DNA of 64,000 nt from Paludibacteraceae bacterium (GTDB lineage: Bacteria; Bacteroidota; Bacteroidia; Bacteroidales; Paludibacteraceae), in NCBI GenBank assembly GCA_017451525.1, contig JAFTOD010000004.1, positions 62,001 to 126,000 of the forward strand, in the 5' to 3' direction. Shown here one piece after another: positions 53,501-62,488 of the stretch (the stretch's first letter is position 1; each line of letters starts with the position of its first letter). The position numbers were made by a program, and so were the translations under genes. Below the pieces are notes generated by a model. The model was given only the letters and a program-made list of their open reading frames with translations, searched no databases and was not told the DNA's origin.

Positions 53501-53767
53501 CTATGTTTTCTCAGGAGCGGGGTGTTGCGCACGGATATTGGCAAGGCACTTGTCTATATTATATAGGTGTTGTTGTCTGAGGAGTGCAGCTTCTTGCTCT
53601 GCCATGCGCTGAGATAGTTCGTCAATCTTTTGATGGGCAGCCTGCAAACGAATGAAATTTTGTTTGCGATATGAGAAAGCAGCGATACAGATAATCGCCA
53701 CGCCCAATAGCATGATGAGCATGTTGAGGATTTCCGCTACGGATATGTTAAGCACTTGCATTTCCAT
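53501..53767 (-). CDS. Membrane-helix half of the amber-interrupted regulator
   Basis: An 88-residue frame: one membrane helix (about residues 12-33, LNMLIMLLGVAIICIAAF) and a coiled coil (HQKIDELSQRMAEQEAALLR) ending HPAPEKT before the TAG at 53503-53501. It corresponds to the membrane helix and coiled coil of the 483-residue regulator but has no TPR part. The frame is open to 53806, but the promoter -7 element lies at 53783-53775, inside that extension, so the start must be 53767 or 53761. The message would then be almost leaderless. Confidence 0.6.
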   Translation of the reverse strand: MEMQVLNISVAEILNMLIMLLGVAIICIAAFSYRKQNFIRLQAAHQKIDELSQRMAEQEAALLRQQHLYNIDKCLANIRAQHPAPEKT

Positions 53768-53774
53768 TTCGTTT

Positions 53775-53806
53775 GCAAAGGTAGTGCTTTTTTTGCGAAT
53801 ATGCAA
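53775..53806 (-). promoter_or_regulatory. Promoter of the interrupted regulator and PH-like gene
   Basis: Minus strand: TTG (53806-53804), 20-base spacer, TACCTTTGC (53783-53775). It lies only 8 bases before the ATG at 53767 and so decides the start. Confidence 0.82.
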
Positions 53807-53940
53807 GTCTTATGTGCATTTGCACACGCGGCAGAGGTGAGCGTGCGTGAAAATCAGCGGATTAGACAGCAGATTGTACACGTTGATTTGCAATGTGTTT
53901 GAACACAGATAACATGCTTATATCTTTATGATAAGTTAGG

Positions 53941-54006
53941 AATGGTGCGCTTATTGTCCGTGTATTGTCCGTCTATTGTGCGTGAATAGTGCGTGTATAG
54001 TGCGTA
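53941..54006. repeat. 11-bp-period tandem repeat, locus C
   Basis: Six units with exact 11-base period, from AATGGTGCGCT (53941) through TATTGTCCGTG (53952) and TATTGTCCGTC (53963) to TATAGTGCGTA (53996). The array is followed by ATTGATAAGGAAAC and by the hairpin CCCGAAT-AGT-ATTCGGG (54020-54036), which has a relative at 15313-15329. Confidence 0.78.
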
Positions 54007-54052
54007 ATTGATAAGGAAACCCGAATAGTATTCGGGACAATAAATAAAGAAA

Positions 54053-54085
54053 AAGAGAGTGCATCTGTTTGAGATGCACCCTCTT
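54053..54085 (-). terminator. Terminator of pckA
   Basis: GAGAGTGCATCT pairs with AGATGCACCCTC (one mismatch) across GTTTG. On the minus strand the hairpin ends in CTCTCTTTTTC. About 75 bases past the pckA stop. Confidence 0.85.
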
Positions 54086-54159
54086 GAGTTATCTATCAGC
54101 GACTGGTCGCGGTCTAACGGCAAAGCGGTCTAACCTCAGACAGTCGAAGACGGTCTATA

Positions 54160-55764
54160 TTAGAGTTGTGGACCAGCTGCAACGAGAGCCTTACCTGCCT
54201 CGTTGGTGGTGTACTTAGCGAAGTTCTTGATGAAACGGCTTGCCAAATCCTTAGCTTTCTCTTCCCATTGAGCAGCGTCAGCATAAGTGTCGCGTGGGTC
54301 GAGGATTGCAGGATCAACACCTGGCAATGCAGTTGGAACCTCGAAATCGAAGAATGGGATCTTCTTGGTAGGAGCATTCAAGATGTCGCCACCGAGGATA
54401 GCATCGATGATACCGCGTGTATCCTTGATAGAGATACGCTTGCCAGTACCGTTCCAGCCAGTGTTAACGAGGTATGCCTTAGCACCAGATTTCTCCATGC
54501 GTTTAACCAACTCCTCAGCATATTTGGTTGGGTGCAACTCCAAGAATGCTTGACCGAAGCAAGCAGAGAAAGTAGGAGTTGGCTCAGTGATACCACGCTC
54601 AGTACCAGCGAGTTTAGCAGTAAAGCCACTGAGGAAGTAGTATTTGGTTTGCTCTGGAGTCAAGATGCTTACTGGAGGCAATACGCCGAATGCATCAGCA
54701 GAGAGGAAGATAACGTTCTTAGCTGCAGGACCAGCAGAGATTGGGCGAACGATCTTCTCGATGTGGTTGATAGGATAGCTTACGCGGGTGTTCTCGGTAA
54801 CGCTCTTGTCGGTGAAGTCGATCTTGCCGTTCTCGTCAACAGTAACGTTCTCGAGGAGAGCGTTGCGCTTGATAGCAGCGTAGATGTCTGGCTCAGACTC
54901 TTTGTCGAGGTTGATAACCTTAGCGTAGCAACCGCCCTCGAAGTTGAACACACCGTTGTCGTCCCATCCGTGCTCGTCGTCACCGATAAGGAGACGCTTA
55001 GGATCGGTAGAAAGGGTGGTCTTACCTGTACCAGAGAGGCCGAAGAATACTGCGGTGTTCTCACCGTTCATGTCGGTGTTAGCAGAGCAGTGCATAGAAG
55101 CGATACCTTGCAAAGGCAAGAAGTAGTTCATCATAGAGAACATACCCTTCTTCATCTCACCACCGTACCAGGTGTTGAGGATCACTTGCTCGCGGCTGGT
55201 AGTGTTGAATGCTACGCAAGTCTCAGAGTTCAAACCGAGCTCTTTGTAGTTCTCTACTTTTGCCTTAGAAGCGTTGTAAATCACGAAGTTAGGCTCGAAG
55301 TTCTCCAACTCCTCAGCAGATGGTTGGATAAACATATTGGTTACGAAGTGTGCTTGCCATGCCACCTCAACGATGAAGCGAACAGCAATACGAGTATCAG
55401 GGTTGGTACCGCAGAAAGCGTCAACCACGAAGAGGCGCTTGTTAGAAAGCTCCTTGATAGCGATGTCTTTTACCACAGCCCAAGTAGCCTCAGACATAGG
55501 TTTGTTGTCGTTCTTGTAGTCCTCGCTTGTCCACCATACGTTGTCGTGACTTTGAGCGTCATCAACGATGAATTTGTCTTTTGGAGAACGACCAGTATAA
55601 ACACCAGTCATCACGTTAACTGCGCCAAGCTCAGTCTCTTGGCCCTTGTCAAAGCCAGTTAATTCCGCTTTTGTCTCCTCTGCGAAGAGTACTTCGTAAG
55701 AAGGATTGTGTACGATCTCGGTTGTACCTACGATGCCGTACTGGGTCAAATCTAATTGTTTCAT
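54160..55764 (-). CDS. pckA: Phosphoenolpyruvate carboxykinase (ATP)
   Basis: A 534-residue enzyme that interconverts oxaloacetate and phosphoenolpyruvate; in fermenting Bacteroidales it mainly fixes CO2 on PEP on the way to succinate. The ATP-binding loop is [13 protein letters not shown], the metal site GDDEHGWDD, and the family signature [12 protein letters not shown] and [11 protein letters not shown] are present. Full length. Its own promoter lies about 90 bases upstream. Base use is shifted to high GC at third positions, like tig, as in a strongly expressed gene. Confidence 0.96.
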   Translation of the reverse strand: MKQLDLTQYGIVGTTEIVHNPSYEVLFAEETKAELTGFDKGQETELGAVNVMTGVYTGRSPKDKFIVDDAQSHDNVWWTSEDYKNDNKPMSEATWAVVKDIAIKELSNKRLFVVDAFCGTNPDTRIAVRFIVEVAWQAHFVTNMFIQPSAEELENFEPNFVIYNASKAKVENYKELGLNSETCVAFNTTSREQVILNTWYGGEMKKGMFSMMNYFLPLQGIASMHCSANTDMNGENTAVFFGLSGTGKTTLSTDPKRLLIGDDEHGWDDNGVFNFEGGCYAKVINLDKESEPDIYAAIKRNALLENVTVDENGKIDFTDKSVTENTRVSYPINHIEKIVRPISAGPAAKNVIFLSADAFGVLPPVSILTPEQTKYYFLSGFTAKLAGTERGITEPTPTFSACFGQAFLELHPTKYAEELVKRMEKSGAKAYLVNTGWNGTGKRISIKDTRGIIDAILGGDILNAPTKKIPFFDFEVPTALPGVDPAILDPRDTYADAAQWEEKAKDLASRFIKNFAKYTTNEAGKALVAAGPQL

Positions 55765-55855
55765 TGTTTAATTAAAAAGGTTTATTTTGTTGTTTTTTAC
55801 TTAATTTCGTGCAATTTTTGTGCCAATTGCCCATTGACGCAAATTTTATCGGGTA

Positions 55856-55886
55856 CAAAATTACTGCTATTTTTTGAAATTACCAA
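55856..55886 (-). promoter_or_regulatory. Promoter of pckA
   Basis: Minus strand: TTG (55886-55884), 20-base spacer, TAATTTTG (55863-55856). Confidence 0.82.
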
Positions 55887-55975
55887 ATTTTTTACCAAAA
55901 TACCCATATTTTGCATAATTGACTTTACAAAATTTCGAAAAACATGTTATAAAACATAATTTTAGGGCAAAATAT

Positions 55976-56006
55976 TTGGTAGGGTTGAAAAAAAGCACTA
56001 CCTTTG
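55976..56006 (+). promoter_or_regulatory. Promoter of the small RNA at 56 kb
   Basis: TTG (55976-55978), 20-base spacer, TACCTTTG (55999-56006). The plus-strand genes nearest downstream begin kilobases away, so it must serve the short RNA. Confidence 0.83.
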
Positions 56007-56011
56007 CACCG

Positions 56012-56083
56012 TGTTTTTCATGGTATTAGATTTAAGGTTAAGTAAAGATTGGGTTGTCGGGATGACAATCCTTCTTTTTTTTA
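56012..56083 (+). ncRNA. Small RNA (~70 nt) with own promoter and terminator
   Basis: A canonical plus-strand promoter leads into a ~70-nt unit ending in a hairpin GGGTTGTC-GGGAT-GACAATCC (56051-56071, one G-U pair) and TTCTTTTTTTT. No gene on this strand follows for kilobases. The 5' part (GGTATTAGATTTAAGGTTAA) is single-stranded-looking and could be a seed for pairing with mRNAs. It contains a 28-codon frame from the ATG at 56020, but that runs through the terminator, so I favour an untranslated RNA. Start inferred from the promoter. Confidence 0.7.
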
Positions 56084-56086
56084 TAC

Positions 56087-56126
56087 AAATAGTGCCAATC
56101 ATGTAGCATTATGATTGGCACTATTT
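56087..56126. terminator. Terminator of the carbonic anhydrase operon
   Basis: A perfect 16-bp stem (AAATAGTGCCAATCAT with ATGATTGGCACTATTT), loop GTAGCATT, 20 bases past the gamma-carbonic anhydrase stop. It may also back up the small RNA terminator on the other strand. Confidence 0.85.
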
Positions 56127-56145
56127 AGTTTTGGGTAGATTAAAT

Positions 56146-56667
56146 TTATTCTTCCTCCTTATACCAACTCGCGTACATTGCATAGTTGTGCGCAATCTTG
56201 CGATTAATCTCGTTGGTTTGCTCAGGATCAGCCTTCTTGATAAACTTAGCAGGTACGCCACCCCATACTTCGTATGGACCAATCTGCGTATTCTTGAGCA
56301 CCAAGGAACCTGCTGCCACAATAGCACCTTCGCCGACTACCACGCCGTCAAGCAGGGTTGAGCCCATGCCAATGAGCGCATAGTCGTGGACATCGGCACC
56401 ATGAATAGTAACATTATGTCCGACAGACACATAGTCGCCAATAGTGATGGTAGATTTCTCGTAGAGCGTGTGCAAGACGGAGCCGTCTTGGATATTCACA
56501 TGGTTGCCAATCTTAATCCAATTGACATCGCCACGCAATACCGCATTAAACCAAATGGAGCAACCGTCGCCGATGACGGTATCACCGACGATGGTTGCAT
56601 TCTCTGCCAAAAAGCAGTCTTTGCCTATTTGCGGAGTAAATCCGCGTACAGGAACGATTAGTGCCAT
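56146..56667 (-). CDS. Gamma-carbonic anhydrase-like hexapeptide protein
   Basis: A 173-residue left-handed beta-helix protein of the gamma-carbonic anhydrase/PaaY family. Hexapeptide repeats run through the middle (FLAENATIVGDTVIGDGCSI, LLDGVVVGEGAIVAAGSLVL), and the metal-binding histidines are in NVTIHGADVH and VSVGHN. The C-terminus (VPAKFIKKADPEQTNEI) is typical. Whether it hydrates CO2 or is a non-catalytic relative cannot be said. Last gene of the hpt operon, after a 190-base gap of short repeats. Confidence 0.88.
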   Translation of the reverse strand: MALIVPVRGFTPQIGKDCFLAENATIVGDTVIGDGCSIWFNAVLRGDVNWIKIGNHVNIQDGSVLHTLYEKSTITIGDYVSVGHNVTIHGADVHDYALIGMGSTLLDGVVVGEGAIVAAGSLVLKNTQIGPYEVWGGVPAKFIKKADPEQTNEINRKIAHNYAMYASWYKEEE

Positions 56668-56674
56668 AATATTT

Positions 56675-56820
56675 GTTCGCTTTGCTCACGTTCATGGTTC
56701 ACTGCGTTCACGAAAGTGGCTTTGCGTTTATGGCTCGCTGCGCTCACGAAGGTGGTTTCATGTAATCACGCTTTAGCCATTTTCGCAGCTCTGCTACCAG
56801 TTTCGCTTTAGCCATTTTCG
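56675..56820. repeat. Short direct repeats between tpiA and the carbonic anhydrase gene
   Basis: Two kinds: a 36-base unit of the form ATGGNTCNCTGCGNTCACGA at 56694 and 56730, with a partial unit before; and CGCTTTAGCCATTTTCG at 56769-56785 and 56804-56820, 35 bases apart. They fill most of the 190-base gap. No gene or promoter is seen in it. Confidence 0.6.
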
Positions 56821-56857
56821 TCGCTTAAGAGCGACCATTTACGCAAACCTAGTTTGC

Positions 56858-57607
56858 TTATCGTGCTGCGATGATTGCGCAGAAGTCAGCAGCTTTGAGG
56901 CTTGCGCCACCGATAAGACCACCGTCCACGTCTGGGTTAGCAAAGAGCTCAGCAGCATTCTTTGCGTTGCAGCTACCACCGTAGAGGATAGTGCAATCCT
57001 CTGCTACTTGCTCGCCGTATTTCTCTGCTACGAGACCACGGATATATGCGTGAATCTCTTGTGCTTGCTCAGGAGTAGCAGTCAGACCTGTTCCGATTGC
57101 CCATACTGGCTCGTATGCCAATACGATTTTGCCAAAGTCCTCAGCGCTGAGGTGGAATACACTGCCTTCGAGTTGTGCTTTTACCACTTCGTTTTGTTTG
57201 CCTGCTTCACGCTCCTCTTTTACCTCACCGATGCAGAAGATAGGACGGAGGTTGTTAGCGAGTGCCAACTCCACTTTGTCTTTCAAGATCTCGTAGGTCT
57301 CGCCATAGTATGCACGACGCTCAGAGTGACCGAGGATGCAGTACTCAGCACCCGTAGAAGCCACCATAGCAGCGCTCACTTCGCCAGTGTATGCACCTTT
57401 CTCCTTGTCAGCGCAGTTCTCAGCAGCCACAGCGATTGGGCTATCTTTCAAGAGCTCAGCCACAGTAGCCAAGTGGATGAATGGAGTGCCGATAACTACG
57501 GCGCACGATGGGTTAACAACTTGATTTTTCAATTCGGTAGCAAGAACTACACCTTCTTGCAGGGTCATGTTCATTTTCCAGTTGCCTGCAACCATTTTTG
57601 TTCTCAT
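56858..57607 (-). CDS. tpiA: Triosephosphate isomerase
   Basis: A 249-residue glycolytic enzyme interconverting dihydroxyacetone phosphate and glyceraldehyde 3-phosphate. Catalytic residues are intact: GNWKMN (Lys at 13 region), ILGHSERR (electrophilic His) and [13 protein letters not shown] (catalytic Glu, loop 6), followed by [12 protein letters not shown]. Full length. It starts six bases after the DoxX-like gene. Confidence 0.96.
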   Translation of the reverse strand: MRTKMVAGNWKMNMTLQEGVVLATELKNQVVNPSCAVVIGTPFIHLATVAELLKDSPIAVAAENCADKEKGAYTGEVSAAMVASTGAEYCILGHSERRAYYGETYEILKDKVELALANNLRPIFCIGEVKEEREAGKQNEVVKAQLEGSVFHLSAEDFGKIVLAYEPVWAIGTGLTATPEQAQEIHAYIRGLVAEKYGEQVAEDCTILYGGSCNAKNAAELFANPDVDGGLIGGASLKAADFCAIIAAR

Positions 57608-57613
57608 AATTCG

Positions 57614-58705
57614 TTATTTATTTTTTAAGTTATACTTATCAATTACTACACCATTTTGCAGCACAATCACACCTGGATTAGCACGTACAATGGTTTTTAG
57701 TGTCACAGGATCGCATGTGCAAACACATTCGCTTAAACTTGGATATTCCAATCCCAATGCTATTATTTCATCTGTACCAGAGCCAGTCAAGATATATCCC
57801 ATCGCCTCACCATCTAACAATGCCTCCACTTTTGCCATCTGTTTTTTGTCAGCTTTAGCAAGGTCATACATCACCACCAACGTCACGGGTTCTTCGCTCT
57901 CCAAGATATCCCATGTGATATCCTCGTAATCTGCATTCATGATTTCAAAATCATGGATAGGTGGCTCATAGCCTTTCTTGATGAGTTTCGACTCTTGACG
58001 CACGAATGTCCATGTGCTGTCGCCCTTTGGATAGTTTTCCAGTGTAAACATCTGCTCTACGCCGTCTTTCGCATATACAAACGAAAATTCATATTGATCG
58101 GGCTCTGCATCTTCTGGATACTCCATTAGCGTAGGTAAGTGATTACCAATCTTATACGGACGGAAATCTGCTATTGGCAAATGCTGTTTTGTCCATGTCA
58201 TAAAGGCGATAGCCGCAGCAATAGTCGTCGCAGCAATCACTATCTCCATCCACCAACTCCATAGCGGACGAACACTCTTGCGTAGCCCTACTAACACGAT
58301 AGCCAATATGATCAGCACTACATTCTTCCAGAATGTTTGCCAGTTAGTCAGTACAACGGCATCGCCAAAGCATCCGCAGTCGCTTACAGGATTGGTCAGC
58401 GCAATATACAACGTCAGTGGTGTCATCACACAGTAGAATGCCAACGCAATCCACGATGTCCATTTGGTACGTACATTCATCATCATGCACACACCCAATA
58501 GCAACTCCAATATAATCAGCCCCCAAGCCGCCACCTCGGCCATAGGCAGCAAGTCGGTAAAGAAACCGCCAAAGGCCTTCAAATAGTCTTCAATCTTATA
58601 CACTGTTCCCAATGGGTCAATAGCCTTGACCACACCAGAGAATACAAATACCACACCTAGCAATGTGCGGCAGATAGCGGCTATAATTGTTTTAATTTGC
58701 TTCAT
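57614..58705 (-). CDS. DoxX-like membrane protein of the BT_3928 type
   Basis: A 363-residue protein with a four-to-five-helix N-terminal DoxX/MauE-like part (residues ~8-175; LLGVVFVFSGVVKAIDPLGT, then SDCGCFGDAVVL with a CxC motif) and a C-terminal ~190-residue thioredoxin-like part. The arrangement is found in Bacteroidales, where it is annotated after BT_3928. A role in redox handling at the membrane is plausible: the CGCF motif is shared with MauE-type proteins. It overlaps the DUF1599 gene by 14 bases and precedes tpiA by six. Confidence 0.82.
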   Translation of the reverse strand: MKQIKTIIAAICRTLLGVVFVFSGVVKAIDPLGTVYKIEDYLKAFGGFFTDLLPMAEVAAWGLIILELLLGVCMMMNVRTKWTSWIALAFYCVMTPLTLYIALTNPVSDCGCFGDAVVLTNWQTFWKNVVLIILAIVLVGLRKSVRPLWSWWMEIVIAATTIAAAIAFMTWTKQHLPIADFRPYKIGNHLPTLMEYPEDAEPDQYEFSFVYAKDGVEQMFTLENYPKGDSTWTFVRQESKLIKKGYEPPIHDFEIMNADYEDITWDILESEEPVTLVVMYDLAKADKKQMAKVEALLDGEAMGYILTGSGTDEIIALGLEYPSLSECVCTCDPVTLKTIVRANPGVIVLQNGVVIDKYNLKNK

Positions 58706-59237
58706 TCTCCATCAATTTAATCAGGTAGAAAACTGCATAATTCAGCATATCGAAATAGTTGCCATCCGCGCCTTCCGAAATCAAAGTTTGATTATCATTG
58801 GCAGTAATTGACTTATTGCGATTGATTTTCGTGAGAATAATGTCCGTCAAACTGCTCGCAAACATATCTCTCCATGCTTCGCCATAGTCGTGGTTCTTCT
58901 TGAGCATCAGTGCTTTCGCCTCTGCCATGTAGTGGTCGTATAGTTCAATAGCGCGCTCAGCGGTCATATCCACAGAATCGGCAAAGCCTTCGTGCAACTG
59001 TATCAAGCCGATGATGCTATAGTTCACAATAGCCATCATCTCGCCTTCAATACTCTCGCCTACCATGTTCACACCTGTTTGTTCAATCTCGCGAACACGC
59101 TTTGCCTTGATAAATAACTGATCATTAACGGTTTGCGGACGCATGATACGCCAACTTGGACCGTAGTCCTTCATCTTCAGTTCATAAATTCTGCGGCATT
59201 TACTTGCCACAATATCAAATTGCTCTGGAGTCTTCAT
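58692..59237 (-). CDS. DUF1599 protein
   Basis: A 181-residue protein with two similar halves, each carrying an all-helical pattern (KMKDYGPSWRIMRP in the first, KKNHDYGEAWRDMFASSLTD in the second). This duplication, with YG-SWR/EAWR motifs, is characteristic of DUF1599; the fold is thought to be related to MazG-like nucleotide pyrophosphohydrolases, so a nucleotide substrate is possible. Its start shares one base with the C10 protease stop (TAATG). Confidence 0.85.
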   Translation of the reverse strand: MKTPEQFDIVASKCRRIYELKMKDYGPSWRIMRPQTVNDQLFIKAKRVREIEQTGVNMVGESIEGEMMAIVNYSIIGLIQLHEGFADSVDMTAERAIELYDHYMAEAKALMLKKNHDYGEAWRDMFASSLTDIILTKINRNKSITANDNQTLISEGADGNYFDMLNYAVFYLIKLMENEAN

Positions 59238-61762
59238 TATTGCTTGTTGATATAAATCTTTGTTATTTGATTACCATTTCGCAGTAGATAGATACCCGCT
59301 GCCACTTGCTCTATATCTCCCATTTTTCGTCCCATAATATCGTATAGGGTGCTACCATTTTCAATCACAATCGCTTCACTCCGTGCAGATGTATTTCCGT
59401 TGTGACTATACACATATCCTTTGATTGCAGGAGTATTGTCCATTTGGTGTTGCATTTGTCCATAAATAATAACTTCATCACCCACATTGATTTCCTGTCC
59501 ATAGGTGAAATAATTATTGCCTAACCATTTGGTGCGATCGCAATATAGTTGCTCGTTGCTTGTCCCGTCATCCGAGATGTTGAAACATGCGTATCTCTTT
59601 TGTGCAATTTCCTCGGGGGAGTCGCTGATATCTGATACTATGCCTTTTACAAAATACGACATCTCTGTCCATTCCTCGCCTTCCATATTCTTTGCCAATG
59701 CAATTGCTTTGGATGTTGGCAGTGTGGCAGCCAACTCGTAGGTAATGTATTCGTGATAATAATAGTACGCCTCTACTTGACTATTGTATAGGAACCATTC
59801 GGGTGAACTTACCTCGATGACATCTTTAATTTCCGCATCATTCACTTTTACATGATACCCCACATTCAGACTACCATTTTCTCCTTCTGTAATAGTCAAA
59901 TGCATATCTGTCAAAGAGTGCTGATAGCATGCTTGATAATACCCTACGGCATATAATGCATCTGCATTGATAGTCCCTTCCATGCCGCTGTTCTGGCTGT
60001 CCATTACATACGAACCCACCACAGAAGTTGTACTACTGCTATTCACTTTCAAGCGAATTAGCACTTCATCATCCGATTCATAATCGCTCCAGAAATAGCG
60101 AGAATACAAGTCTATTTCCCACACACAGCTTTGGTCAATATTTGTCACATCAATACCAGTGATGGCTGCTGTGTTGATTATTTCTTCGCCTCCGCCACTA
60201 TCCTCACTGAAGGTAATCTTGCTGTTTGTTACGGTCATTGGGGTGCGTACTATTCCTTTGCCTTTGACCAAGATAGGCTGAATCACATCGTCGTTGTCGG
60301 TATATCCTACTTCCAGTTCATACTCACCTGCTGGCAAGTTGCTTGGAATGGTCTGTGCGATGGGGATAGCCTCAGTGTAAATATATCCAGTTCCCAATTC
60401 AAATGTGCCGATGCCTACACTCGCTACCAGATTGTCGCTCAAATCATAGATATAATAGCTTATCATTCCCGCTGCGGTAGCCATACCTGAACTCATAAAT
60501 CCATCCAAACTAAATGCCACTTCCGCAGTCCTATCTATTTCATTTGCGTTTGTTCGTGTCAGCGTATTCACGGTCACTAATGGTGTTGCCGCGCCCCCTT
60601 TGTCGGGTTGAATACCTGTGAACACCTCTACACCTTCGGTGAATGCCATATCGCTTGCGCTACCGCCCGTGCCTTGCTGTTCTGGGTCGAGTGCTGAAAG
60701 CGCAAAATAGCCATTCGACATACCGTCCCAACCCCAGTTAATATGCAGATAACCATCGCTTTGCATACCGTCGCACACAAACGCGTGCCCTTCTTGATTC
60801 TTGGTCGCACCGCTCACATACACGGGGTGTCCAATCTCCAAGTCGGCAACAATAGCATTCAGAATATCCTCCTCTTTCATATAGTCTTTGGGCAAGGTCT
60901 GTATGCCTTTATCGTAGTCAAAATATGTTCCCAGATTCGCTAATGCGACAGATGATGCAGCACCACTACCATCAGGGTCATAATCCATATCTGCTGCTAC
61001 GCCCACATGGTACATCAGTGTTGCCACGGCATTGGCTTGAGTACTATTGTAGTTGTTGTTATAATATGGCAACATGTTCTCCCAGTCATAGGTTGTCGCA
61101 CCAAAGTTAACACTGATTTTCAAATTGTTAGACTCCGAAGTATACGTTTTGCTGCCAGTACCTTTGGTTGGATATTTGTGCACATACATAATCTGACTGA
61201 TGGCGGTGGCCACACAACCAGTTACACTACGTTCACCACCCACTGTCGGACATAGGTCGTTATACGGTGTGTCCTGTCCCCACTCCACATTGCCCAAGAT
61301 AGGAGCAATGGTCGGATAGGTGGTGGCTGCTGCGCGTTTACTGCGAGTCAGTGCCACTTGTCCTGCTTTCAGTACGGGCTTGTTAGCTTCGTAGCGTGCC
61401 AATTCATCAGCATACATCTGCAACCAAAATTGCATATTCTCAGGAATATCTGTCGCATCAAATCGACCATTGTCCGAGTAGCCCAACACTGCACGCGTAT
61501 CATCGTTTGCCGATATCAATACAAAGCCTTCTTGCCCATTAAACACATACACCGCAGGCTCGTTATCTGCCTGCGTCTGCGTATATGCTATTGCCACAGG
61601 TACTGTCACGGCATCTGCCTTTTCTGCTTGTTGCATACGACGAACAGCAGGTGTGTTCCTGTTACCCAGAAACTCACTTGCTACACACGCGGCTTGCTCT
61701 GGTGTACGTGCCCATGCACTCACACAACACAGCAAACCAAATATCAACCATATGCACCGCAT
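59237..61762 (-). CDS. C10 family cysteine protease (streptopain-like) with type IX sorting tag
   Basis: An 841-residue secreted protease. Signal peptide (1-~18, VSAWA), Spi-type propeptide inhibitor domain (about residues 19-130), then the papain-like C10 domain: the catalytic Cys in SVTGCVATAISQIMYVHKYP (about residue 193), the His in NQEGHAFVCDG, and INWGWDG. A long C-terminal part of about 430 residues contains sandwich domains and ends ENGSTLYDIMGRKMG...GIYLLRNGNQITKIYI, a classic type A sorting tag for type IX secretion. Relatives include SpeB and Bacteroides fragilis Bfp proteases, which cleave host proteins. The cut site of the signal and substrates are inferred. Confidence 0.9.
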   Translation of the reverse strand: MRCIWLIFGLLCCVSAWARTPEQAACVASEFLGNRNTPAVRRMQQAEKADAVTVPVAIAYTQTQADNEPAVYVFNGQEGFVLISANDDTRAVLGYSDNGRFDATDIPENMQFWLQMYADELARYEANKPVLKAGQVALTRSKRAAATTYPTIAPILGNVEWGQDTPYNDLCPTVGGERSVTGCVATAISQIMYVHKYPTKGTGSKTYTSESNNLKISVNFGATTYDWENMLPYYNNNYNSTQANAVATLMYHVGVAADMDYDPDGSGAASSVALANLGTYFDYDKGIQTLPKDYMKEEDILNAIVADLEIGHPVYVSGATKNQEGHAFVCDGMQSDGYLHINWGWDGMSNGYFALSALDPEQQGTGGSASDMAFTEGVEVFTGIQPDKGGAATPLVTVNTLTRTNANEIDRTAEVAFSLDGFMSSGMATAAGMISYYIYDLSDNLVASVGIGTFELGTGYIYTEAIPIAQTIPSNLPAGEYELEVGYTDNDDVIQPILVKGKGIVRTPMTVTNSKITFSEDSGGGEEIINTAAITGIDVTNIDQSCVWEIDLYSRYFWSDYESDDEVLIRLKVNSSSTTSVVGSYVMDSQNSGMEGTINADALYAVGYYQACYQHSLTDMHLTITEGENGSLNVGYHVKVNDAEIKDVIEVSSPEWFLYNSQVEAYYYYHEYITYELAATLPTSKAIALAKNMEGEEWTEMSYFVKGIVSDISDSPEEIAQKRYACFNISDDGTSNEQLYCDRTKWLGNNYFTYGQEINVGDEVIIYGQMQHQMDNTPAIKGYVYSHNGNTSARSEAIVIENGSTLYDIMGRKMGDIEQVAAGIYLLRNGNQITKIYINKQ

Positions 61763-61789
61763 ACTACTCTAAACACTAAACTCTAAACA

Positions 61790-62320
61790 CTACACCTTCG
61801 TATATATCGAAGCCAAGTTCCGTGCTTTCTCATTGATATCCAATCCGTAACCGATGATAAACGCGGGCGGAATAGCCAATCCATAGTATTTCGGTTTTAC
61901 ATCTTCATAGCGTAGCGATTCGGGCTTGTACAGCATCGATGTCAGTTCCACCGATTTTGCTCCCATCTTGCGCAATTCCTCCATAAATGCATGCATTGTG
62001 ATACCCGTATCCACAATATCTTCAATCACGATCACATCGCGTCCTTTCACGTCCACTTGCAGCGGAATTAGCATATTCACTTTGCCTGTCGTTTCTGTCC
62101 CCTCATACGATTTCATGCGAACGAAAGTGATTTCGCAGGGTAGGGTGATACGTTTCATCAAATCCGATGCGTACATAAATGCGCCATTCAGCACGCATAC
62201 AAACAGTGGCTCTCGCCCAGCGTAATCGGCATTGATTGCTGTTGCCACACGATTGACTGCTTCTTGTATCTCATTGGCCGAGATACTTTCTGCAAATTCC
62301 ATTCCTTCGTACTTTACCAT
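61790..62320 (-). CDS. hpt: Hypoxanthine phosphoribosyltransferase
   Basis: A 176-residue purine salvage enzyme that makes IMP or GMP from hypoxanthine or guanine and PRPP. The PRPP-binding motif reads VIEDIVDTGITM, with the flexible-loop region MKSYEGTETTGKV and the base-recognition IPPAFIIGYGLDINEKARNL. Full length. First gene of the operon hpt-C10-DUF1599-DoxX-tpiA-carbonic anhydrase, with its own promoter. Confidence 0.95.
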   Translation of the reverse strand: MVKYEGMEFAESISANEIQEAVNRVATAINADYAGREPLFVCVLNGAFMYASDLMKRITLPCEITFVRMKSYEGTETTGKVNMLIPLQVDVKGRDVIVIEDIVDTGITMHAFMEELRKMGAKSVELTSMLYKPESLRYEDVKPKYYGLAIPPAFIIGYGLDINEKARNLASIYTKV

Positions 62321-62363
62321 AAGACTAATTACCGTTTCGAGTTGGATATTTCAAAAACCGCTA

Positions 62364-62394
62364 CAAAATTACTACTTTTTTTTGAGATATGCAA
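62364..62394 (-). promoter_or_regulatory. Promoter of the hpt operon
   Basis: Minus strand: TTG (62394-62392), 20-base spacer, TAATTTTG (62371-62364). Confidence 0.82.
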
Positions 62395-62488
62395 ATATAT
62401 ACACTGTAAATGAAATAATTTTCCTGCTTGTTCTTATCTCATACAACTTTCAATGTCATGTCAATACCTTTTCAATCCCTTGTTAATT

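Noticed and set aside
54166..55662. Plus-strand open frame of 498 codons over pckA
   Set aside because: Same reason: antisense shadow of a codon-biased gene, without family features.
56020..56106. 28-codon peptide gene in the small RNA at 56 kb
   Set aside because: The frame runs through the hairpin and T-run, so most of it would not be transcribed; an untranslated RNA is simpler.
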